Positions 57,204 through 64,000 of a stretch of DNA of 64,000 nt are shown here, piece by piece. The notes beneath the pieces are model-generated. The model was not told the DNA's origin and made no database searches. It worked only from the letters and a program-made list of their open reading frames with translations. Both the position numbers and the translations under genes were made by a program. Numbering within the stretch: position 1 is the first letter of the stretch; each line of letters starts with the position of its first letter. This DNA is from G963668435 sp963668435 (GTDB lineage: Bacteria; Latescibacterota; Latescibacteria; Latescibacterales; Latescibacteraceae), in the NCBI GenBank assembly GCA_963668435.2, contig CAXXSC010000002.1:55925-119924 (forward strand), read 5' to 3'.

Positions 57204-59351
57204 TTACTCTTTCGCCGCAGCTTTCTCTTTGTAATACTTGTGCCCGTCGAACAGGCCGATGCTTTCCATGTCGATAGGTTTGAAACCGGTATCGAAAGCG
57301 GGCGAATCAGCAGGCATTGTAAAATCGCCCCTGAGTGAGTCGGTGAATCCGGGATCGCCGAACATGGTGTGGCTGTCCTGACCGGAAAGCGATTTCCACT
57401 CCTCCCAGCTTTTCCGCTGGTTGCCGATGAGCATGAACGGCGCGGTGATGGGCAGGTGGAGCAGGTTGTGGTCGGCCTCGGCGAACTTGTCGTCCTCCCA
57501 CTGGCGTAGCTGGTAGACAGCGGCCTCGCCCTCGATTACGAAGATGTTGTGCCGGTAAACATGATTGGCGACATCCTCGTTGGCCATTTCGAATGTCCTG
57601 ATCGCGGCGACAGAGCCCGGCGCGGCGGCGAGAATGTTGTTCTCCACGGTGTTGCTGATGCCTTTCATGAAAATGCAGTAGCGGCGTGTGCCGGAATCGA
57701 TATCGTAGATAATGTTGTTGGTGATCGTGAAGAAATCGGCGGCGTCATCCACATAAATGCCCATCGAGAGCCCGCCGAGTTTCCGGTAGCCGATGCTGTG
57801 CAGGAGGTTGTTGTCGACCGTATTGTAACGTCCGGTGCCCCAGAAAGAAATGAAACCGTTGTCCTCGGAATCCTGGCTGACCCGGAAAATATGATTGAAC
57901 GATAATGTGTTGTTCCTGCTGTGGACATAGTCGTAATGGTCCGCGAGAGTGACACCGGCGTGCTTGAGCGAGTCCGGGAAATTGCCGAAATAGCGGTGGC
58001 CTTTCATGCAGATACCGTAGCGCGGCATGTCGTGAATGCGGTTGTGGGAGTACTCGCTGTGGCTGCCTGCCCAGATGAAAATCCCGGCGCCGTGGCCGAC
58101 AAGCTTTCCACAATGATGAATCCAGTTGTTGGTGACCAGGTGATCGCGGTTGAGATCCATGTCCTTGCCGAACGATGCGCGGTAGCCTGAGACGAGAACG
58201 CCGTGGAAACCGCAGTCGGCTATTTCGCAGCCGCTGATACGAGCGTTCCTGTTCGCCCAGACAAGGGATATGCCCGAATAACCGGCGTTTGTGATACGGC
58301 AGCCCTCGATGCCGCAGTTCTCGGTGAATTCGAGATACAGCGCGCCCTCCTTGTTGGCGGGTTCGTTCCAGGGGGTGTCGCCGTGGGTGCCGTTCTTTGT
58401 CTCGGTGAACAGGCTGCCGAATTTCGAGACGCTGAACGTTATGCCGCTGAACGTGATATTGCGGACAGGATTATCGGGTGATTCGCCACGGATATCGAGA
58501 ATGCGGGTGACTGTGGGAATGACGATCTCGTGCCCGTCCACAGCACCCTCCGCGGGCATGTAGAAAAGCTCTCCGCTGTCGGGATCGCGCCAGAACTCGC
58601 CGGGGCTGTCGAGTGCGCCCCTGACACCCTGGAGCACGTAACGCCGTTCGGGCTTTTCCATGATGTTCTTGGCGTGTGTCGGGCTCGCGATGGTGACGAT
58701 ATGCCGGTCATAATCGATGCCGGTGACAGGCACGGTGGCGGTGAACCAGTCCCATCCAGGCCAGAGATATGCCTGCAGGCCGCGGAGATCATCCCATCTC
58801 GCTGCATCCTCCTCCTTGAAAACGAACTGTGTCGCCAGGTCGTCCACCTCGCCCTTGCCGGTGTAGAGGTAGCCCTTGTCAGGGTGACGTGCCAGGTTCA
58901 TGCGGATGCCGTTGTCGAAAAGCTGGTTGAACTCGCCGGTCCCGGGTTCTGCGCGGTAGATGCCACCGTCCGTTTCCTGCCAGTCCCTGACTGCTGTGCC
59001 GCCGAAAATTACCGGTGTTTCGCCGGGATAATTGCAGTATACCACGCCGTTGGGTTTCGCGGGGGAATCCTCAGGCGCAAAACGGACAGGCTCTTCCAGG
59101 TAGTAGGAGCCGCCGCGAAGCATGACAGTGATTGTCGAATCTGCTGAGGACAGTTTTCCGCGCACGGCGTCTCTCGCGCGGGCGAGAGTCGCGAACGGCT
59201 GAGTGATCGTGCCGGGATTGCTGTCATCGCCGTCCGGCGCGACGAAGAAATCGGCGTTGGCAGGCCCGGATGTCTTCGTTCCGCAGGCGCTTGTCAGACA
59301 GGCAGAGAAAATGAGGAGTATGGCGAGTGCAAATTGTTTCCGCATGGTCAT
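57204..59351 (-). CDS. Right-handed beta-helix lipoprotein (GH141- or polysaccharide-lyase-like)
   Basis: The 715-aa protein has a signal peptide with a lipobox-like LTSACG. Residues about 35-60 (FFVAPDGDDSNPGTITQPF) and the ALARARDAVR segment are typical of secreted beta-helix enzymes. Long beta-helix repeats follow, with Asn-ladder and GI(S/F)L motifs (AGYSGISLVWANRNARISGC, GFHGVLVSGY, HGAGIFIWAG, NTVDNNLLHSIG). The family includes GH141 fucosidases or xylanases and polysaccharide lyases; which one cannot be decided. AAAGGA precedes the start. It lies between the TIM-barrel and DUF362 genes on the same strand. Confidence 0.82.
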   Translation of the reverse strand: MTMRKQFALAILLIFSACLTSACGTKTSGPANADFFVAPDGDDSNPGTITQPFATLARARDAVRGKLSSADSTITVMLRGGSYYLEEPVRFAPEDSPAKPNGVVYCNYPGETPVIFGGTAVRDWQETDGGIYRAEPGTGEFNQLFDNGIRMNLARHPDKGYLYTGKGEVDDLATQFVFKEEDAARWDDLRGLQAYLWPGWDWFTATVPVTGIDYDRHIVTIASPTHAKNIMEKPERRYVLQGVRGALDSPGEFWRDPDSGELFYMPAEGAVDGHEIVIPTVTRILDIRGESPDNPVRNITFSGITFSVSKFGSLFTETKNGTHGDTPWNEPANKEGALYLEFTENCGIEGCRITNAGYSGISLVWANRNARISGCEIADCGFHGVLVSGYRASFGKDMDLNRDHLVTNNWIHHCGKLVGHGAGIFIWAGSHSEYSHNRIHDMPRYGICMKGHRYFGNFPDSLKHAGVTLADHYDYVHSRNNTLSFNHIFRVSQDSEDNGFISFWGTGRYNTVDNNLLHSIGYRKLGGLSMGIYVDDAADFFTITNNIIYDIDSGTRRYCIFMKGISNTVENNILAAAPGSVAAIRTFEMANEDVANHVYRHNIFVIEGEAAVYQLRQWEDDKFAEADHNLLHLPITAPFMLIGNQRKSWEEWKSLSGQDSHTMFGDPGFTDSLRGDFTMPADSPAFDTGFKPIDMESIGLFDGHKYYKEKAAAKE

Positions 59352-59381
59352 AGTCTAATCCTTTGTCGTTGCATTTTAATC

Positions 59382-59595
59382 AAAAGAATTCCTCGGAGTT
59401 TACTCCGGGGTTAAACATGTTTTCCCGGCCCCCTTCCTGTCACTCCGTGACATCCTTCCCTCAAAGGGGGCAGGAGCGCAAGAAGAATCGATACTCCCTT
59501 GCCCCTATGGGGGACACGTAGAGCCGCGAAAGCGCAAGGGAAGGGGTTAGGGGGCTGATTTTGATACCCCGGATTTCAATCCGGGGTAGTTCATT
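59382..59595. repeat. Hairpin-ended 215-bp element, copy 2
   Basis: The second full copy of the element, in the same orientation as copy 1. Its right hairpin is a perfect 11-bp stem (TACCCCGGATT with AATCCGGGGTA). Confidence 0.85.
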
Positions 59596-59645
59596 CATAA
59601 GTATTCCCTGACCTGAGTCCGGGGTTGTTCACAACGGTGGAGCGG

Positions 59646-61331
59646 TCAGTGCAGAAGCCGCACTGTTCCCTCTCGTTTGAGGCCGTTGATGTTCATGAAA
59701 TAGCGGTAAACGCCCGCAGGCCTTTCGTGCATGTCCCACCATGCGAGATGCGAGCCGGCGGTACGGAACGTGTCCACCGGAACATCCAGTGTGCTGCCGT
59801 CCAAAATATCTCTGATCTCGAGGCGGACAAAACCGCTTTCGGGCATACTGTACTCAATGGGTATGCCTTTGTCCGAAGGGGCTGCGATCATGGCCTCGAG
59901 CATGGTGACATCGGGCTTTTCCGGACGTGAGGGTGCCGTCTCGTTGATCTGCATGTAATCGAAAGGCTCGTCCACCAGATGATAGGGGGCCTCACCCTCT
60001 TTGCCGAGGTAGAAACTGAGCAGCGGCGTGCGTTTGAGCTCTTCGAGCGGTGTCAGGGCCGCCTCGCCGTTATCCCAGACATAGACCGGGATTTTACGCG
60101 GATCGATAACTTTCATCATACCGCGTTCCATCGCGATATGGAAGAACCCGAAATTGCCCGGTTCGTGCCCGCCGAGCCAGAACCCGATGCTGTCGACCAG
60201 GAGCGGGTCTTTCCCGAAAATAATGACGTTGGTGAGATAGCTTTTCGCCTTGCCGGTTTTCGTGTGCCCGACAACACCGTACTCGTGATCGACCGCGAAA
60301 GGGTGCGGGCCGGAATCGCTCGCACTGCCGTCGTGACCGTAAATGCCCTCGATCACGTGCAGGCCGCAGGGCATGGAACTGACATTGTCCAGTGTACGCG
60401 CGGTCCAGGTTTCCATGGTGAAACCGCCGCCCCATTCGATGTATTTCAGGCCTGAATCGGGATAGCGCGCGCTGACATCGTATTTCTCCGCTCCCTTGTC
60501 CCAGCGCGGAAACACGCCATCGTCGAGATGACGGCGATAGAGTTTCCGAATCCGAGCCTCGGCATCATCGAACTGGTTATCGGGGAAGATGTCGGGGATG
60601 CCGAGTGAGTTGCAGAACCGCTGGTAGCGGTCCACTGTGGAGCCCTGAAGGTTCTTGCAGCAGAGGGTGAGCCCCATGTAATGCGCCTTGAACTTTGATA
60701 TATTGAGCATCCACGAGCCCGGCGTGTTTATCGGGTCGAGATGAGGTATGCGCTTGAACACGACACCGTCCCTGACCTCTGTCCATGAGTAATGCCGTCC
60801 CTCCTCGAGCTGGTCGATTGTGCCTTTCTGATCGAAACGGATATGGGCGCCGATGCGCTCGGCGATTTTTGGATAGGGATAGTAGCGGATGTTTTCGAGA
60901 CGGTTCGTTTCCATCATGTGGATATTGTCGCCCTTGACGCCGCGTTCGAGCATTGCATCGAAAACACCCTCGACGAAATAGGGGTCGGCGGTGACACCGA
61001 GACGATCGATCATGGGAAGGTTTCCCGGATCTCGGGGAGTTTTCATATTCGGCTTGATGGGCAGTTTCGCGGTCACCGGGATGCCGCGGCTGTCGCTGGC
61101 CACGAAAACGCTCCTGCCGAATGCATGGCCCGCTTTGCGCTTGCCCCGCGAGTCCAGGATTTTTTTCACGGAGCTTTTCATGACAAAGACGGCTTCCGGG
61201 TGACGGTCGATGAAAGGATGCACCGCGAAATAGCCGGTACTGCCTTTTCGGGCGGCAACGCTTGTTCCGGGAAGGGCGAGGCCTGCCGCGGCGAGAGAAC
61301 TGGTCTGAAGGAAACGGCGTCGGGTAATCAT
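59646..61331 (-). CDS. Tat-exported DUF362 protein (intact)
   Basis: The 561-aa protein has a Tat leader (ITRRRFLQTSSLAAAGLALPG). The DUF362 core spans about residues 40-440. Its conserved phrases are AVFVMKSSVKK, LPIKPNMKTP, LNISKFKAHYMGLTLCCKNL and VDSIGFWLGGHEPGN. The C-terminus (about 490-561: YSMPESGFVRLEIRDIL, AGVYRYFMNINGL, EGTVRLLH) resembles the sorting domain of its broken paralogue at 19064-20681 but lacks the NPFNP motif. DUF362 is of unknown function. It lies upstream of the beta-helix gene in the same direction, so a role in polysaccharide processing is possible. Confidence 0.85.
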   Translation of the reverse strand: MITRRRFLQTSSLAAAGLALPGTSVAARKGSTGYFAVHPFIDRHPEAVFVMKSSVKKILDSRGKRKAGHAFGRSVFVASDSRGIPVTAKLPIKPNMKTPRDPGNLPMIDRLGVTADPYFVEGVFDAMLERGVKGDNIHMMETNRLENIRYYPYPKIAERIGAHIRFDQKGTIDQLEEGRHYSWTEVRDGVVFKRIPHLDPINTPGSWMLNISKFKAHYMGLTLCCKNLQGSTVDRYQRFCNSLGIPDIFPDNQFDDAEARIRKLYRRHLDDGVFPRWDKGAEKYDVSARYPDSGLKYIEWGGGFTMETWTARTLDNVSSMPCGLHVIEGIYGHDGSASDSGPHPFAVDHEYGVVGHTKTGKAKSYLTNVIIFGKDPLLVDSIGFWLGGHEPGNFGFFHIAMERGMMKVIDPRKIPVYVWDNGEAALTPLEELKRTPLLSFYLGKEGEAPYHLVDEPFDYMQINETAPSRPEKPDVTMLEAMIAAPSDKGIPIEYSMPESGFVRLEIRDILDGSTLDVPVDTFRTAGSHLAWWDMHERPAGVYRYFMNINGLKREGTVRLLH

Positions 61332-61756
61332 CGTTGACTCCTGATGGAGTTATAGTGATTTTTTATTCGTGCCGCAGTCGATTGTCTGAACTCCTATCAC
61401 ATTATATAGTACCGGATCGGGAGCTGTCCATGAAAAAATGACATCATTGTTATACTCCTGATGTTTCTGTTGCTTGCTGAGGCTCTCACCGTTGCCGTAA
61501 TGTGAGTGAATTGGATTGTATAACGCCGGAAGGCATTTCAAAGCTGATTGCCGAGAGAGGCAATATCAGATATTCAAAGTCTTGCCATTTTTTTATAATT
61601 GAATATATTGAGATTGTAGGCTTTTGTGATGTTTGTACCAATATGAGAGGCTGTTTCGTTGAAAAATTTTTCAGACGGGCAGTCATAACGAGCAGTCTTG
61701 TCTGTGTTCATTTTATTTTCAGGAACCGGATACCCTTACACTTTTTGGAGAAACGT
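61332..61756. other. Divergent intergenic region
   Basis: The open frame upstream of the five-haem cytochrome has no signal or domain and is treated as non-coding leader. No clear promoter is assigned. Confidence 0.45.
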
Positions 61757-63127
61757 ATGAGAAAGTCATTAGTGGTACCGGCGGTGTTGATCGCATGTTT
61801 CGCTCTGACAGTGGCGGGAAGGGGTGTCAGTGGGGAGGACGGCGACTGGGCCGGCGAAGAGCTTCTGGGGAAATATCCCTATGAGCGATTCCAGAAACCA
61901 AAGAAATGCCTGACCTGTCATACGGACATCTACCGGCAGTGGGAACAGTCGATGATGTCGCAGGCGTACACCCATCACTGGGACGAGATCGAGTATTTCG
62001 ACCTGGCGGTGAAACATGTCGAGACAAGGCCCGATCTCAAGCCTGTTGTGGACGGTTGTAACGGCTGCCATACACCGATGGCCTTTGCCGCGGGCGATGT
62101 CACGCCGCCTCGTCCGGAGGAAAAGTCGCGTGCCAACGAATCGGTGTCCTGCGAGGTCTGCCATCTCATCAAGGGTAAGAAAGAGGGCACGCCGTTCAAT
62201 TTCAGCTATGTCCTGAGCCCCGGTCGGACGAAATACGGCAATCGCGAGGGTGTTGAATCGCCCGAGCACAAGACTGTCTATCTCGATTTTATCCGCGAGG
62301 CCGAGTACTGCGGCACCTGTCACAACGAGAAGGACCCTTACGGTCAGTGGGTGAAATCAACCCAGCTCGAATGGCAGGAGGGGCCCTATGCCGAGCAGGG
62401 TGTCGCCTGTCATGTATGCCATATGCCGAGGACGAAAGGCAAGAACGCCAAGATGTCCCAGACCCATGATGATGTCGCCCAGCACCTATTCCACGGAGCC
62501 CACGATCCGGGTAAGGTCGGTGGCGCGGTCGAGATAAGGATACATCCCGAGGTGCGCGAGACAGAGCCCGGCTATCCGGTCAAGCTGTCAGTCCAGCTGT
62601 TCAACGGCAAATGCGGTCATAAGATACCCTCAGGATCGGTTGAGGACCGTATCATGTGGCTTCATGTAGAGGCTGTCGATGCGAAAGGAACAGTCTATCA
62701 TCTGCCGGTGGACACCAAGGGTTTCGAGGGCGAGGAATACACCATTGCCAGCGAGGAACTTGCCTATCAGGACCTTGGCGAAATTCTCCAGATAGCGAAT
62801 TTCAAGGGCCTTCCCCGCGACGGTGTCCCTGTCGGCGACCGGATTTTCCGCATGCCCTATTTCGATCCGCAGGGGCGCATGACGATCTGCCAGTGGAATA
62901 CGAAAACGCTGGGTGTCGATTACCGTATCGGCCCGCGCGAGACCAAGGTCGAAACCTACACCTGGAACCTTCCCGACGATGTCGCGGAGGGCATGGTCAC
63001 GGTCAGGGCCACCATGTATTTCAGCAAGCTGGTCCGGCCTGTCGGGGAGTTTCTCAATGTGCCGGAGGACGAAATGGAAGCCGTATTCGTCAATACCGCC
63101 GAAACCTCATTCGAAGTCTATTATTAA
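61757..63127 (+). CDS. Five-haem c-type cytochrome with C-terminal beta domain
   Basis: I chose the ATG at 61757 because GGAG lies just upstream and a signal peptide follows (VVPAVLIACFALTVAGRG). The 456-aa protein has five CxxCH sites at about 51, 101, 132, 185 and 218 (CLTCH, CNGCH, CEVCH, CGTCH, CHVCH), resembling the cytochrome c554 family. The C-terminal part (about 240-456) is a beta-sandwich-like domain without haems. It is likely a periplasmic or outer-membrane-associated electron carrier. It is followed 18 bp later by the haem-porin gene, so the two form an operon. Confidence 0.88.
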   Translation: MRKSLVVPAVLIACFALTVAGRGVSGEDGDWAGEELLGKYPYERFQKPKKCLTCHTDIYRQWEQSMMSQAYTHHWDEIEYFDLAVKHVETRPDLKPVVDGCNGCHTPMAFAAGDVTPPRPEEKSRANESVSCEVCHLIKGKKEGTPFNFSYVLSPGRTKYGNREGVESPEHKTVYLDFIREAEYCGTCHNEKDPYGQWVKSTQLEWQEGPYAEQGVACHVCHMPRTKGKNAKMSQTHDDVAQHLFHGAHDPGKVGGAVEIRIHPEVRETEPGYPVKLSVQLFNGKCGHKIPSGSVEDRIMWLHVEAVDAKGTVYHLPVDTKGFEGEEYTIASEELAYQDLGEILQIANFKGLPRDGVPVGDRIFRMPYFDPQGRMTICQWNTKTLGVDYRIGPRETKVETYTWNLPDDVAEGMVTVRATMYFSKLVRPVGEFLNVPEDEMEAVFVNTAETSFEVYY

Positions 63128-63145
63128 TAGCCAGGGAGAGCGCTT

Positions 63146-64000
63146 ATGTTCAGGACAAGCTGTTTTATCATACTTGCGTTTATCGTTGCAATCTCGGTTT
63201 TCTCGCCCGAGGACGCTGAAACCATCCCGGCCTTTGCCAGAAAGTACGCGTTTTCCTGCGATACCTGCCATGTGGTTACGCCCAAGCTCAAGGAATACGG
63301 CGAGGATTTTGCCGGAAACGCGTTCCAGCTTCCCGATGACGACGAGCCGGTGCGGGCCTACCGCGATGTCGGCGATGACCTGTTGACACTTCAGCGGGAC
63401 CTTCCCATCGGTGTGCGTTTCGACGCCTATGCCCGCGGCAATTCAGAGAACGATATTTCGAACGATCTCGAGACCCCGTTCGGCGTGAAACTGCTTTCGG
63501 GTGGCCTGATTGCCCCGAATATCGGCTACTATTTCTATTTCTATATGGATGAGCGGGGCGAGGTCGCGGGCCTCGAGGACTGCTATGTGCATTTCAACAA
63601 CCTGTTCGGCAGCGAACTCGATGTCATGGTGGGGCAGTTCCAGATATCCGATCCTCTGTTCAAGCGGGAGCTGCGTCTCACATTCGAAGATTACATGATC
63701 TACAAGACGAAGATCGGTGACAGCGGCGCGAATCTCACCTATGATCGCGGTATCCTGGCCACTTACACACTGCCCACGAACACCGATGTGATTGTCGAGC
63801 TGGTCAATGGCAACGGTATCGGTGATGCCGGTGATGACAGGCTTTTCGATAACGACGGTCTCAAGAATGTATTCGTCAAGCTGTCCCAGCCGTTATCCAT
63901 CGCGACTCTCGGTGTGTTCGCCTACAGCGGCAAGGAAGAGGGCGTGGCAGCCGATAACAGTTTCCTGTTCGCGGGGCCTGATGTCAGTATTGGAACTGAG
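63146..64000 (+). CDS. Haem-containing outer-membrane porin-like protein (partial)
   Basis: The 285 residues seen run past the right edge. The signal peptide (FRTSCFIILAFIVAISVFS) is followed by FARKYAFSCDTCHVVTPKLKEYG, a single c-haem site near the mature N-terminus. From about residue 70 on, the sequence alternates as a beta barrel (LPIGVRFDAYARGN, PNIGYYFYFYMDERGEV, GLEDCYVHFNNLFG, ELDVMVGQFQISDP, LKNVFVKLSQPL). Porin-cytochromes of this kind occur in extracellular electron transfer systems, but the electron donor or acceptor is unknown. AGGGAG precedes the start. The gene lies 18 bp after the five-haem cytochrome. Confidence 0.8.
   Translation, partial: MFRTSCFIILAFIVAISVFSPEDAETIPAFARKYAFSCDTCHVVTPKLKEYGEDFAGNAFQLPDDDEPVRAYRDVGDDLLTLQRDLPIGVRFDAYARGNSENDISNDLETPFGVKLLSGGLIAPNIGYYFYFYMDERGEVAGLEDCYVHFNNLFGSELDVMVGQFQISDPLFKRELRLTFEDYMIYKTKIGDSGANLTYDRGILATYTLPTNTDVIVELVNGNGIGDAGDDRLFDNDGLKNVFVKLSQPLSIATLGVFAYSGKEEGVAADNSFLFAGPDVSIGTE

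Noticed and set aside
61502..61756. Upstream extension of the five-haem cytochrome frame
   Set aside because: The extension has no signal-like sequence, whereas the ATG at 61757 has a good ribosome site and a signal peptide.

Overview
The window looks like part of the chromosome of a Gram-negative, didermic bacterium of the FCB (Fibrobacterota-Chlorobiota-Bacteroidota) neighbourhood, possibly a Latescibacterota-type lineage. That placement is inference. It rests on the FNPxT-type C-terminal sorting (FlgD-like Ig) domains, a large SprA-like outer-membrane protein next to an Omp85 protein, multihaem cytochromes, and many secreted glycan-degrading enzymes. I recognised no rRNA, tRNA, CRISPR array, intact transposase or prophage.

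Layout. 1-8.2 kb: a surface protein cut by the left edge, small secreted proteins, a histone-deacetylase-like enzyme, a YbaK-domain protein, two Ala/Gln-rich proteins and a Tat-type phosphoesterase. 8.2-14.6 kb, minus strand: an NlpC/P60 hydrolase, a GH29 fucosidase, an alpha/beta hydrolase, a cysteine desulfidase and a UroD-family protein. 15-21 kb: a Ycf48-like repeat protein with a sorting domain, a DUF5916-type outer-membrane protein and a broken DUF362 gene. 21-30 kb: smc, then the Omp85/SprA-like pair. 30.6-35 kb: a cupin protein, then an ATPase-MscS operon behind a palindromic promoter. 35.4-38.4 kb: a PP-loop enzyme with a DUF116 membrane protein, and a seven-haem cytochrome. 39-44.4 kb: a tight minus-strand glycan-biosynthesis operon (acyltransferase, aminotransferase, glycosyltransferase, PIG-L deacetylase, ATP-grasp, PHP). 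44.6-61.3 kb: a minus-strand polysaccharide-use region (GH38 mannosidase, Na+/solute symporter, UroD-like protein, sugar porter, GntR regulator, TIM-barrel protein, beta-helix lipoprotein, DUF362). 61.7-64 kb: a five-haem cytochrome followed by a haem-bearing porin-like protein cut by the right edge, a candidate electron conduit.

The 44.6-61.3 kb genes plausibly release sugars outside the cell or in the periplasm, import them, and respond through GntR. No SusC/SusD pair is visible, so it is not a classical Bacteroidetes PUL. Three intergenic islands carry mosaic repeats, and a ~215-bp hairpin-ended element occurs twice in full in the sugar region.

Seven genes, including smc, are broken by single-base insertions, eleven in all. 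Eight lie in runs of three or more identical bases. Every one is +1 and none is a deletion, and removing them restores full-length proteins. Base-calling overcalls are the simplest explanation, so these genes are annotated across the shifts.
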